Source of the DNA: Flavobacterium sedimenticola
GTDB taxonomy: Bacteria; Bacteroidota; Bacteroidia; Flavobacteriales; Flavobacteriaceae
Reading direction: 5' to 3'
Length of the DNA stretch: 64,000 bases
NCBI RefSeq assembly: GCF_030053345.1
Contig: NZ_JASGBP010000002.1
Span: 124,001-188,000 of the forward strand
A program made the position numbers and the translations under genes. The notes below the pieces were generated by a model that saw only the letters and a program-made list of their open reading frames with translations, was not told the origin of the DNA and ran no database searches. Shown piece after piece: positions 17,928 to 26,760 of the stretch; positions within the stretch are counted from its first letter, which is position 1, and the number at the start of each line of letters is the position of its first letter.

Positions 17928-19031
17928 ATGAATCCGAGTTCGATAAAGGAAAAGCTAAAGGAACGCATTAAGGAATTGGAGTGTTTGTATGAGATTTCCA
18001 ATTTGCTTTACCAACAAGAAGGCCCTATAGATGCTATTCTAAACGCCGTTGGTTTAAGTGTCCAAAAGGCGTTTCACTATTCTGATGACGCAATCGTTGA
18101 GCTTCGTCTAGATGACTATCACAATATTACAGGAACTTTACCCAAGGAAACCATTTTTTTAGAATCCCGCTTGGATGCACTTGATGGCAGCTACTATGGT
18201 TACATCAAAGTACATTATCCGAAATCCGCTTTTACTGAGAGTCATTTTTTGAAAGAAGAGTTGGTGTTATTAACCGAAGTGGCCAATAGTGTTGGCGCAT
18301 TTTATGAGCGTCATCTCAATAAAGAGCGTGAGGCAGTGGTTCGTAAAAATGCAGCATTGGTAGAGCGGTTGTCGATATTGGCTGAAATTACAGCCGGCAT
18401 TGCCCATGAAATCAATACGCCTTTGGGCAACATTTTGGGCTATGCCGAATTGTTAGCCGAAAAAAAATTGGATGACGAAAGTACCCAAGACGTCCAAAAA
18501 ATTCGAAGTGCAGCCATTTACTCACGTGAAATTGTAAAGAAACTGATGTTTTTTTCCTGCGAAATGCCTCATACTTCAGAATGGGTTGAAATTAAATCGA
18601 CCCTTATGCAAGTACTGTCTTTCGTAGAGCACAAGTTTACCAAACAATCTGTTTTTTACCGTTTGGAGTTTGAAGATGATCAACTCAAAGCCCGATTGGA
18701 TTCGGTACAATTTTCTCAAATCCTGTTTAATTTATTGCTGAACGCGCTCTATGTATCTCCAAAAAACAGTACAATAGTTATTAAAGTTACTCGGGACAAA
18801 CACTTTTTTTACATAATCATAGCCGATGAAGGACCGGGTATTCCCGATGTTATCAAAGCAAAGGTTTTTGAACCGTTTTTTACCACAAAGCCCCTGGGCG
18901 AGGGAACCGGATTAGGGTTGAGTGTAGTACACGGCATTGTAAAAAGTCACCACGGCGATATTTTGATTCGCGATAACCAACCTCGAGGAACCGTTTTTAC
19001 AGTGGTTCTTCCGTTAGCTACTGAATTATGA
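17928..19031 (+). CDS. Sensor histidine kinase (NtrB-like)
   Basis: About 367 residues. The N-terminus is a coiled start followed by a GAF-like sensory region (to about 130) without membrane helices, so the kinase is cytoplasmic. The phospho-acceptor lies in AGIAHEINTPLGNILGYAEL (His near residue 162), followed by the ATPase domain with NLLLNALYVS, DEGPGIP and GTGLGLSVVHGIV. Its stop overlaps the ATG of the sigma-54 response regulator by 4 bases, so the two form a pair. The signal is unknown. Confidence 0.93.
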   Translation: MNPSSIKEKLKERIKELECLYEISNLLYQQEGPIDAILNAVGLSVQKAFHYSDDAIVELRLDDYHNITGTLPKETIFLESRLDALDGSYYGYIKVHYPKSAFTESHFLKEELVLLTEVANSVGAFYERHLNKEREAVVRKNAALVERLSILAEITAGIAHEINTPLGNILGYAELLAEKKLDDESTQDVQKIRSAAIYSREIVKKLMFFSCEMPHTSEWVEIKSTLMQVLSFVEHKFTKQSVFYRLEFEDDQLKARLDSVQFSQILFNLLLNALYVSPKNSTIVIKVTRDKHFFYIIIADEGPGIPDVIKAKVFEPFFTTKPLGEGTGLGLSVVHGIVKSHHGDILIRDNQPRGTVFTVVLPLATEL

Positions 19032-20365
19032 AATGGAATAAAGAAAATGTACTGATTGTTGATGATAATTACGACATGTTGGAGTTGTTGCGCCGCCATT
19101 TAAAGTCGTTAGACTATCATACCTATAAAGCCTCTTCGGTAACGGAAGCCATCGGTGTTTTGGAAGAAACCAATATCGATTTGCTGATTACCGATTTGCA
19201 GATGCCGGGTATGAATGGTATCGAATTGCTCAAATATGCAGAGGAACATTTTCCTTCAATTCCTAAATTGGTTATCACCGGATTTCCTTCAGTGGAAAGC
19301 GCATTGCATGCGGTAAAAGCCGGAGCCCAGGACTATTTGATTAAACCGTTTACGGCAGAAGAATTTAAAAAAGCCATCAAGCAAATGCTGCAAAAGGCTG
19401 CTGCTAACCCACTGCAAAGAGCGAACAAATCAGACGCTAAATATCACCCAAAAGAGCATCATTATGCCGGCATGGTAGGATCTTCTGAGTCTTTTTTGAA
19501 GATGACGGATGTGATAGAAAGAGTGAAAGACCTTACCGCTACAGTACTGATTCAAGGAGAAAGCGGTACCGGTAAAGAGTTAATCGCCAGAGCCATTCAC
19601 TACCAGGGCAACAGAGCGAACCGTCCATTTATACCGGTCAATTGTGGAGCTATTCCGGAACATTTGATGGAATCGGAACTATTTGGCTATGTCAAAGGGG
19701 CGTTTACCGGTGCTCATGAAAACCGAACGGGTTTATTTCAAGCGGCACAAGGAGGCACCTTGTTTTTGGATGAAATCGGTACCGCTTCTCCCGCGGTACA
19801 AACCCGATTGCTCAGGGTTTTACAAGAAAAGGAGGTGACCATGATAGGCGCGCAAAAGCCCCAAAAAGTAGATGTCCGAATTATATCGGCCACCAACGCT
19901 GATTTGACCACCTTATGTCAAAAAGGAACTTTCCGAGAAGATTTGTATTATAGGTTGAATGTGGTACAAATTGAGACTGTGCCATTGCGAGACCGAAAAG
20001 CAGACATTCTTCCGATTGCGCAGCAATTGTTGCAGAAATACGGAGCCGAATACAACAAAGTAGGCGTAACACTCACGGATAAAGCTATCGAAATTTTAGT
20101 GCGATACAGTTGGCCGGGTAATGTTCGTGAACTCGAGAATGTAATTCAGCGGATGATTATTTTGGGAGATACAACTTTAGACATCGATACAATACCCAAT
20201 TACCTCAAATACGAGTTGCCTGAAACAGCGACAGCATTATTGCCCCTGAAAGAGATTGAAAAAGCCCATATTCTCAAAGTATTGGCAGCGGTGGAAGGGA
20301 ATAAAAGTAAAGCGGCAGCAATTCTTCAAATCGACCGCAAAACCTTACGCCAAAAGTTACTCTGA
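19028..20365 (+). CDS. NtrC-family sigma-54-dependent response regulator
   Basis: A 445-residue regulator: receiver domain (1-120, with LIVDDNYD and phospho-acceptor Asp in LLITDLQMPG), AAA+ domain (about 145-370) with Walker A GESGTGKE, the sigma-54 contact loop ESELFGYVKGAFTGA and Walker B GGTLFLDEIG, and a Fis-type helix-turn-helix at the end (KSKAAAILQIDRKTLRQKLL). It activates sigma-54 promoters on phosphorylation by the upstream kinase. A sigma-54-like sequence lies 128 bases after its stop, in front of the next genes. Confidence 0.95.
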   Translation: MKWNKENVLIVDDNYDMLELLRRHLKSLDYHTYKASSVTEAIGVLEETNIDLLITDLQMPGMNGIELLKYAEEHFPSIPKLVITGFPSVESALHAVKAGAQDYLIKPFTAEEFKKAIKQMLQKAAANPLQRANKSDAKYHPKEHHYAGMVGSSESFLKMTDVIERVKDLTATVLIQGESGTGKELIARAIHYQGNRANRPFIPVNCGAIPEHLMESELFGYVKGAFTGAHENRTGLFQAAQGGTLFLDEIGTASPAVQTRLLRVLQEKEVTMIGAQKPQKVDVRIISATNADLTTLCQKGTFREDLYYRLNVVQIETVPLRDRKADILPIAQQLLQKYGAEYNKVGVTLTDKAIEILVRYSWPGNVRELENVIQRMIILGDTTLDIDTIPNYLKYELPETATALLPLKEIEKAHILKVLAAVEGNKSKAAAILQIDRKTLRQKLL

Positions 20366-20492
20366 AACCTCATTTTTTTTGAGTAGTTTCTCCCCACTTG
20401 GGGTACTATTCTCCGGCCGTTTTTCCTCACTGAAAACACTTTCTGCTTTTAGTCATTTGTAAATCAGTGCGTTATGTTTTAGTATTGTGTAC

Positions 20493-20508
20493 TGGCATGC
20501 CCTTTGTC
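20493..20508 (+). promoter_or_regulatory. Candidate sigma-54 promoter before the Cys protein-gdhA pair
   Basis: TGGCATG-CCCT-TTGTC matches the -24/-12 consensus TGGCACG-N4-TTGCA except at one position in each half, with the strictly required 10 bases between GG and the -12 dinucleotide. It is 29 bases upstream of the next ATG. An upstream inverted repeat, CCCC-ACTT-GGGG, about 100 bases before it could be an enhancer site. The -12 GT in place of GC weakens the call. Confidence 0.4.
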
Positions 20509-20536
20509 TTCCTGGGCATAGCTAAAACATTGCATT

Positions 20537-20764
20537 ATGATGAAACCCGAAGAACTGCCTGTTACTAAGAGACACAAAAACATCTCTTACCTTCAACACA
20601 ATGAGGGTAAGAATCAAGTTGAAGAAACCCCGATACCATCAACGCCCATAAACCGCATTACTCCGGTTAATATTCCGCTTTTGGGATTGTGCTGCAATTG
20701 TGAACAATGGCGTGATTGTTATTGGAAAGAAAACCATAAAGTATTTTGCGAACACTATTATTAA
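20537..20764 (+). CDS. Small cysteine-rich protein
   Basis: A 75-residue protein with a polar, low-complexity N-terminal half and a compact C-terminus, GLCCNCEQWRDCYWKENHKV followed by FCEHYY. The CxxC...C...H/C spacing suggests a single metal (zinc) site. No family name is known to me. Its stop is 7 bases before the gdhA ATG. Confidence 0.6.
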   Translation: MMKPEELPVTKRHKNISYLQHNEGKNQVEETPIPSTPINRITPVNIPLLGLCCNCEQWRDCYWKENHKVFCEHYY

Positions 20765-20771
20765 TTTTAAT

Positions 20772-22046
20772 ATGAATACAACAGTTGTAAAAAGCAGCAT
20801 GTATGATACCGTTATGCGACAATTTAATCAAATAGCGGACAACATCAACTTAGACCAAAACATCCGAAAAATTTTAGAAGCTACGACCAATGAAATTGTT
20901 GTGCATTTTCCGGTGAAATTAGACAATGGCACCGTTAAGATATTTACCGGTTACCGGGTTCAGCACAACAATGTTCTCGGACCATACAAAGGCGGATTGC
21001 GTTATCATCCTACGCTGGATATAGAGGATGCTAAGGCTTTAGCCATGTGGATGACTTGGAAAACAGCATTGGCCGGTTTGCCTTACGGGGGAGCCAAAGG
21101 GGGAATACAATTGAATCCCCGAGAGTATTCGATGGCCGAACTCGAACGTATCAGTCGTCGTTTTACGTATGCCTTAGGCGAAAATATAGGTCCGGAGTAC
21201 GATATTCCGGCACCCGATGTCAATACGAATGAGCAAACCATGGCTTGGATTGCAGATACTTACATGTCGACCAAACCGGCTGCCGAAAGATCGTGTCATA
21301 AACATGTTGTTACCGGAAAACCGGTCGGAACCGGCGGACTCGAGGGAAGAGATCGCTCTACGGGGTATGGTGTGTACCTAACCATTAAATTGTGGTACCA
21401 AAACAAGAACGAAAATCTGAAAGGAAAAACCTTTATTGTACAAGGCTACGGTAATGTTGGTTATTGGGTATCACACTTTTTAACCCAGGACGGCGCAGTC
21501 TTATTAGCGGTTCAGGATGCTCATGCTACTCTGTACAACCAAGACGGAATTGATGCTGAGAATTTACGTGAACACAGTAAACCATTACAAGGTTCTATAA
21601 AAGGTTTTTCGGGTGCTGTTGAAATGCCGGCCGAGGATTTTATGGGATTGTCTTGTGATGTATTAATCCCGGCTGCTTTAGGAAATCAAATTACGGCTGA
21701 TAATGCTTATGCCATAAAAGCCGAGTTAGTGGCAGAAGGCGCTAACGGACCAACCGATGTGGAAGGGGAACGCATTTTACGGGATCGAAACATAGCGATA
21801 ATTCCGGATATATTATGCAATTCCGGGGGTGTTATCGGTAGTTATTTCGAATGGCTTCAGAACAGAAACGGAGAGATTTGGACTATGGATGAAGTGATGG
21901 ATAAATTGGAACGAAAACTGACTGAGGTTTTCAAAAAGGTAGCTAACATCGCCAAGGAAGAAGACCTGGATTGGCGTTCGGCGGCCTATATATTGGCCAT
22001 CAGTCGTATTGAGACAGCCTATAAACAACGCGGAATTTTTCCATAA
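20772..22046 (+). CDS. Glu/Leu/Phe/Val dehydrogenase, probable glutamate dehydrogenase
   Basis: A 424-residue enzyme. The catalytic region has GPYKGGLRYHP and the active lysine in LPYGGAKGGI (about residue 108); the C-terminal Rossmann domain has GYGNVGYWVS. It interconverts glutamate and 2-oxoglutarate with ammonium. The ATG at 20772 (MNTTVVKSSMYDTV) is preferred to a start within the preceding gene. The neighbouring two-component pair and sigma-54-like sequence would fit nitrogen control, but this is inference. Confidence 0.93.
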   Translation: MNTTVVKSSMYDTVMRQFNQIADNINLDQNIRKILEATTNEIVVHFPVKLDNGTVKIFTGYRVQHNNVLGPYKGGLRYHPTLDIEDAKALAMWMTWKTALAGLPYGGAKGGIQLNPREYSMAELERISRRFTYALGENIGPEYDIPAPDVNTNEQTMAWIADTYMSTKPAAERSCHKHVVTGKPVGTGGLEGRDRSTGYGVYLTIKLWYQNKNENLKGKTFIVQGYGNVGYWVSHFLTQDGAVLLAVQDAHATLYNQDGIDAENLREHSKPLQGSIKGFSGAVEMPAEDFMGLSCDVLIPAALGNQITADNAYAIKAELVAEGANGPTDVEGERILRDRNIAIIPDILCNSGGVIGSYFEWLQNRNGEIWTMDEVMDKLERKLTEVFKKVANIAKEEDLDWRSAAYILAISRIETAYKQRGIFP

Positions 22047-22072
22047 TCAGTACATAATTTAAAGAGAGAAAC

Positions 22073-22477
22073 ATGAGATACGGGAAATTAGTAGTCGAAA
22101 AAAGAGAATACGAAAAGGTAAAAAAAATATTGGCAGGAGCCGAGTATTTGAATGATGCCGAACAGAAAACAGCCATACGAAAGTTGCAAAACGAATTAAG
22201 AGTGGCTGAACTCAAGCCTGAATTAGATATGCCGGATGATGTAGTGCGTTTAAATTCAACCGTTATTTTTCGCATGCCCGAAATGAGCTTGAAACGTTTT
22301 AAGATTGTATCACCCGAAGAAAGCGATATCTCTCAAAAGCGACTTTCATTGTTATCCCCCATGGGATTAGCGTTATTCGGTTATGCTAAAGGCGATGAAA
22401 TTGAATGGCAATTTCCATCGGGTACCCGAACCATATCCATTATTGAAGTAGAACAGCCTAAAAATGACTTGTCATGA
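22073..22477 (+). CDS. GreA/GreB- or Rnk-type RNA polymerase-binding protein
   Basis: A 134-residue protein with a short helical N-terminus (about 1-45) and the GreA/GreB C-terminal FKBP-like domain: VRLNSTVIFR, ISQKRLSLLSPMGLALFGY and GDEIEWQFPSGTRTISIIEV. The coiled coil is shorter than in true GreA, so an Rnk-like role at the polymerase secondary channel is more likely than transcript cleavage. It overlaps the next gene by 4 bases. Confidence 0.8.
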   Translation: MRYGKLVVEKREYEKVKKILAGAEYLNDAEQKTAIRKLQNELRVAELKPELDMPDDVVRLNSTVIFRMPEMSLKRFKIVSPEESDISQKRLSLLSPMGLALFGYAKGDEIEWQFPSGTRTISIIEVEQPKNDLS

Positions 22478-22893
22478 TGCAGTTTGATGAAGCAACACAA
22501 AAATTGTGTTTGGTCAATTTGGAGCAGATTTTTGTGGAGCGCGACTTGCGCTACTGGAAATCGGAATTGGCGATTGCCAAAGTTGAGATGGCTTTTTGCA
22601 ATAACTTATTTACTTTGATATTGCAGGAATCAAAGGTTCATAAACCTTCCAAATACCGCAATATTCTCGGAAAGCTCTCACAACTTCAACAAGCCACAAC
22701 GGTTTTTGAAGACCGATTGCAACATCTTACATTACAGTTTGAAGGGTATTCGGAATGTGATGATATGCAATGCGACCAGTTTTATATGAGCAATCATTTG
22801 GATTTCAGGGAAAAAATTGAAAAGCATTTTTTGCAGTATCGAAAACTGAAAAAGAAACTCCTTTCCGTGATACATTCCACCAAAAACAGTTGA
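22474..22893 (+). CDS. Hypothetical helical protein
   Basis: A 139-residue protein of mainly charged helices with two likely coiled coils (about 15-45 and 60-90) and no signal peptide. It overlaps the GreA-like gene by ATGATG and is probably translationally coupled to it. No family was recognised. Confidence 0.6.
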   Translation: MMQFDEATQKLCLVNLEQIFVERDLRYWKSELAIAKVEMAFCNNLFTLILQESKVHKPSKYRNILGKLSQLQQATTVFEDRLQHLTLQFEGYSECDDMQCDQFYMSNHLDFREKIEKHFLQYRKLKKKLLSVIHSTKNS

Positions 22894-23244
22894 TAAATTC
22901 AGGGAAATTACAATAACGGCATATAAGTACTGTTTGCCTGCAATGCAACCTGTTTCCGGTACACTACATAACTTACTTTGTGACAAAAGAAATTAGCGGT
23001 GTTTATGAGAATGGAAGAAGTCAAGGTCTTCCTCATTTATAATCGGAGTAATCCGGAACAGGTTTGCTTTGTTTTACGATTGTTTCATTATCTGCGGCAC
23101 ATTCCTATTTTTTGCTTCAGGTTATTTATGAGTCGCGTTACGATTTTCAGAAGGTAATCACTCTATTTCCATGGAAAACCGTTTAGTCGGCCCTAATCCA
23201 ATCATCCCTAGAATTCAAAATAGGGCTCCTTTTCCGGTTGAATT
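22894..23244. other. Intergenic region, no firm gene
   Basis: A 50-codon frame on the plus strand (23005-23157, starting MRMEEVKVFLIYNRSNPEQV) has no recognisable family and is not called. GCCCTA at 23190 and TAGGGC at 23221 could pair as a weak hairpin between convergent genes. Confidence 0.4.
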
Positions 23245-23877
23245 TTAAAGCTCGGACCGGAAGAACAAACCGTAATTATCCCGGACTTCGTATTTTTTGC
23301 CATAAGATTCTAATCCCGATGCCAAACCTAGTTGTATTTTTTTCAGATCGATACCAACTCTGATATGGTTATACCCTCTATTGTGTATTGAACCCGTGAA
23401 GTTTTCCATCAGTTGAATTCGAGTGTAAAGCCTTAACGTTTGAGAAAGCTGCGGTCGGTATTCCAACATTGCCATAACATCGTATGAAGGCTTTTCCTTG
23501 AGATCTATGCGCGGTACAATAATCCACATCCAGTTGGATTTCTTTTGCATAAATTGCAGATTAAGGGAAGGCGAAAATCCCGGTACTGAGGCATAAAAGG
23601 TACCCAATCCTAGCTTCACATTTTTTCCAAGAGAAAGCATGAGATAGGATTGCGTCATGATTTCGGTTTCTTTTTCTGTATAACTTTCCAAAAGTGTACT
23701 CGAATGCGATATGCCCAGCCGATGGTTGATTTGACCTGAAAAGTTGTGTTGGTAACGATAAGCCCAATGCCCGCTGAAAACTTCAACGGGAATCGATTGG
23801 GCTAAAACCTGATGCGAGAAACACAACCATACAGCTATCGTTTTCAACGTTTCAAAAGGTTTCATTTTAGGCTTCAT
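23245..23877 (-). CDS. Hypothetical exported, probably outer-membrane, protein
   Basis: About 210 residues with a signal peptide (KTIAVWLCFSHQVLAQ) and alternating beta strands such as WMWIIVPRIDL, YRPQLSQTLRLYTRIQL and HIRVGIDLKKIQLGL, ending in GLFFRSEL. This fits a small outer-membrane barrel. The ATG at 23877 overlaps the end of the DoxX gene; the ATG at 23865 is equally possible. It is likely co-transcribed with DoxX. Confidence 0.65.
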   Translation of the reverse strand: MKPKMKPFETLKTIAVWLCFSHQVLAQSIPVEVFSGHWAYRYQHNFSGQINHRLGISHSSTLLESYTEKETEIMTQSYLMLSLGKNVKLGLGTFYASVPGFSPSLNLQFMQKKSNWMWIIVPRIDLKEKPSYDVMAMLEYRPQLSQTLRLYTRIQLMENFTGSIHNRGYNHIRVGIDLKKIQLGLASGLESYGKKYEVRDNYGLFFRSEL

Positions 23878-24331
23878 TTTTTGCTTTGGCAATCGTATAA
23901 CGACCACCTCCTTTTAGCATTAGAGCTAGCGTTATACCCAATACTAACAAGTGGTATTCGTAACCTTCCCCTTTTTGGTTTCCGAACCAATTCATGAAAA
24001 ATCCGTGTTCTAAATGACTAGTTACAATCATTCCGATAAAGATGGTAAACATCGCCAGTGCATTGAGTCGAACGGCGATACCTAACAGCAGCATGAGAGT
24101 CCCGAAAAATTGGATACCAATCACAAGCATTCCAATCAAATAAGGCAGGTTTGCCACCGTGGTAAAGTATTTCATGGTTTCGGTGTAGCCGAAGCCGCCA
24201 AACCATCCTAACAATAATTGCGCTCCGTGCGGAAAGATAACCACCGCCAGGGTTAATCTCAGTAATAGCAAGGCTCCGTTATCGAAAAATTGGCTATTGC
24301 TTGGGTTGTTTAAAAAAGTTGCTTTTTTCAT
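23867..24331 (-). CDS. DoxX family membrane protein
   Basis: A 154-residue protein with four membrane helices and the DoxX signature LLLRLTLAVVIFPHGAQLLL at residues 21-40 and WFGGFGYTETMKYF after it. DoxX proteins are membrane components linked to redox or thiol stress in some bacteria. It is divergent from the Crp-type regulator at 24453 (121 bases apart), a common arrangement when the regulator controls the neighbour. Confidence 0.85.
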   Translation of the reverse strand: MKKATFLNNPSNSQFFDNGALLLLRLTLAVVIFPHGAQLLLGWFGGFGYTETMKYFTTVANLPYLIGMLVIGIQFFGTLMLLLGIAVRLNALAMFTIFIGMIVTSHLEHGFFMNWFGNQKGEGYEYHLLVLGITLALMLKGGGRYTIAKAKNEA

Positions 24332-24452
24332 TTTAGTTGTCTTTAAATTAATACCAAGTATGATGTTATTTATCCCTGCAAATTTTCATACATTTGAGAA
24401 GTAGAGCAATGAAGTCAATCAAGTAAAAGCGTTGACCTACATCAATCGGCAT

Positions 24453-25034
24453 ATGGATAAAGACGTATTCAAAGCAAGTTTAGAGCGACACATTACCGTG
24501 TCATCCGAGATGGTTGAGGGGATCTTGGCTAAAGCTACTGTCAGAACGTATAAAAAGGGACAGTATTTAATTTACAACGGCAGCGTGGCGCGCAAAACCC
24601 ATTTTGTAGCTTCGGGTACGGTCATCGCTTATTTTATTGATACCAAAGGCGAAGAACACTTGATACAGTTTGCCTTCGAAGGATGGTGGATTAGTGATAT
24701 TTATTCTTATTTGTACGGGAAAGAAGCCTTGTTGAATGTACAAGCTTTGGATGATGCGGTAGTGTATGAGTTTGGGTATGAAGCGATTCAGGATTTGTAC
24801 CGGCAATATCCCGGTCTTCAGTATTACTTTTTGACGATTACTCAAAATGCTTTTGCCGGCTTCCAACACCGCGTTTTGACCAATTTGTCGATGACCGGAG
24901 AGGAAAGATACCTGGCTTTTATTGCCAAGTATCCCGAAATTCATCAACGGTTAACCCAGCGATGGATTGCTTCATATTTGGGGTTTTCTCCGGAGTTTTT
25001 GAGTCGACTGCGGAAGAAACTGTTAAAGCCTTAA
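24453..25034 (+). CDS. Crp/Fnr-family regulator without cysteine ligands
   Basis: A 193-residue regulator with a cyclic-nucleotide-binding-like domain and a C-terminal helix-turn-helix (RWIASYLGFSPEFLSRLRKK). The ATG at 24453 is preferred to an upstream TTG. The conserved cAMP-binding residues and Fe-S cysteines are not apparent. Members of this Bacteroidota group often regulate the adjacent gene; DoxX is the likely target. It overlaps the stop of the convergent RidA gene by 4 bases. Confidence 0.87.
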   Translation: MDKDVFKASLERHITVSSEMVEGILAKATVRTYKKGQYLIYNGSVARKTHFVASGTVIAYFIDTKGEEHLIQFAFEGWWISDIYSYLYGKEALLNVQALDDAVVYEFGYEAIQDLYRQYPGLQYYFLTITQNAFAGFQHRVLTNLSMTGEERYLAFIAKYPEIHQRLTQRWIASYLGFSPEFLSRLRKKLLKP

Positions 25035-25501
25035 AGGTTGTCAGTAGGATATAAGGTAAAGGAACACGTTAAACCTACAGCAAAGTTTCGCGGTAAACCG
25101 GCCACTCCGAGTATGGTGCGACTGTGAGTGCCTTTTTCTTCCAAAACCATTTGAAATAAATCGGAAGCGCCATTAACGACTATCGGACCATCATCCCAAT
25201 CGGTTGTAGATTGATAATAAGCCTCGATATGGTTTAGTCCCATCACTTTGTCAAATCCAATTTTGGTTTCAATTTGAGAAAGTACATTTAAGGCACAGTA
25301 TTTCATGGCTTCGTAACCATGCTCCGTGGTGATTTGTTCTCCCAGTCGGCCTTGAAAGAGGTATTTTTCTCCCAATATGGGAAATTGGATAGCGACATAA
25401 GCGATGTTTCCTCTGATGTTAACAGATTGGTAATTGCCGCCGGGACGACTTACTTCGGATAGAGTCAACCCCAGTTTTTGAAGTTTAGAAATCAGATTCA
25501 T
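25031..25501 (-). CDS. RidA (YjgF) family protein
   Basis: A 156-residue protein of the larger RidA subgroup: SRPGGNYQSVNIRGNIAYVA near the N-terminus, EQITTEHGYEAMKYCALNVL, and the C-terminal HSRTILGVAGLPRNFAVGL. The arginine in HSRTILG corresponds to the substrate-binding position of reactive enamine/imine deaminases. The exact substrate is unknown. Confidence 0.88.
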   Translation of the reverse strand: MNLISKLQKLGLTLSEVSRPGGNYQSVNIRGNIAYVAIQFPILGEKYLFQGRLGEQITTEHGYEAMKYCALNVLSQIETKIGFDKVMGLNHIEAYYQSTTDWDDGPIVVNGASDLFQMVLEEKGTHSRTILGVAGLPRNFAVGLTCSFTLYPTDNL

Positions 25502-25541
25502 GGTTTTGAAAGTAGTTTGGTTTTCGGTCCTTATGTTATTT

Positions 25542-26720
25542 TCAAATCGTTATTTCTCGTTGTAAAAAATGATGTTTATAATCTGAAGGCGATTGCCCTG
25601 TTTTTTGTTTAAAGATACGATTAAATGTGGCTTTTGATTGAAAACCGCATTCATTGGCCAATCCGACCAAGGTGTATTTTTCAAATTCAGGCAAGAACAT
25701 ACGCTCCAAAACTTCCTTTAAACGATATTCATTGATTAAATTGTAAAAGGATACTTGTAAATGTTGGTTGAGCAAAGAAGATAATTTTTTGGGCGAAATA
25801 TTCATCTCTTCCGCCAAATCAGTTAGACTGAGCGACTCATTGAGGTAGGGTTTTTTGTGTTCGAGTATGTGGTATAATTTTTCTTTAAGCGCTTCAATTT
25901 GTTCTTGGGAATAGCCCTCTAAGTATGCACTTTTCTTTTTTACCTCATTCCTCCCCACAAAAAGTTGATGGTTCTCTTCCCGCAGTGTTTCCAGTAAATA
26001 ATCAGGCAACAGAATTTGAGATTGAAACATGCCTTTGTAGCCCAAATACGAAAACAACAGGACAAAGCCAAAAGCAATTAGGGTACCTATATTCCAAGGG
26101 ATAACCGGAAAAAACAGTTCATAAATGGTACACAATGTGTCTAGAATTACTATAACCTGCAACCCCAAAAGCAGGTGCTTGTACCAGGTTAAATCTTGTT
26201 TCTGTAATGAAGAATAATAATGATGCAGGTTGGTTTGTATGCGTTTGAGAAAACGTGCGGCTTTGTTGAGGTAGAAGAAGAAGAAAATGTTTTCAGGGAT
26301 GTTAATCAGGTAATCATGATTAGCGTACCAACGTACAAATTCGCGATGCGAAGTGGCCATGCTGAAGGAAAGCGGTACGGTTACCAATGCCCAAACCGCA
26401 AAATAGGGGATGAGTTCCCGTAAGAGCGTTTTGTGCCACTTTTTGGAAGGAAAAATCCACGACCGTAGTTGAAAAACCAGTAGCGGTCCGAATAAAAATC
26501 CTATCCCATGACCAAAGAATACAGCTATGGCTCCCAATATTCTGAGGCGATGAAGATAGGCATAATAATAAAGAAGGAAGAACAACGCTCCGGCAAAAAA
26601 GAGGATAAGTATTTTGGAGTTACCGTTTTTTTTGGCCTTGGCCAAAAATACCATCATTAATGCCAGGAGCGAAATTCCTCCTATCAGAATAAAGTCAATC
26701 ATCAAATACCAAATTTTCAT
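25542..26720 (-). CDS. AraC-family regulator with N-terminal membrane domain
   Basis: A 392-residue protein. About residues 1-225 contain seven membrane helices. A linker follows, then an AraC/XylS DNA-binding domain at 285-385 (LSLTDLAEEMNISPKKLSSL and LVGLANECGFQSKATFNRIF, followed by KQKTGQSPSDYK). This architecture is frequent in Bacteroidota and suggests sensing of a membrane or extracellular signal. Targets are not evident. Confidence 0.88.
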   Translation of the reverse strand: MKIWYLMIDFILIGGISLLALMMVFLAKAKKNGNSKILILFFAGALFFLLYYYAYLHRLRILGAIAVFFGHGIGFLFGPLLVFQLRSWIFPSKKWHKTLLRELIPYFAVWALVTVPLSFSMATSHREFVRWYANHDYLINIPENIFFFFYLNKAARFLKRIQTNLHHYYSSLQKQDLTWYKHLLLGLQVIVILDTLCTIYELFFPVIPWNIGTLIAFGFVLLFSYLGYKGMFQSQILLPDYLLETLREENHQLFVGRNEVKKKSAYLEGYSQEQIEALKEKLYHILEHKKPYLNESLSLTDLAEEMNISPKKLSSLLNQHLQVSFYNLINEYRLKEVLERMFLPEFEKYTLVGLANECGFQSKATFNRIFKQKTGQSPSDYKHHFLQREITI

Positions 26721-26760
26721 AGCCTTTTTATTTTTCCGACTTTATTCCTTTTGGGGCTCT

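Noticed and set aside
22464..22475. ATGACTTGTCAT resembles the Fnr-type operator
   Set aside because: It lies inside coding sequence at a gene overlap, has a different spacing (no 2-base centre) and no -7 box follows at 22 bases.
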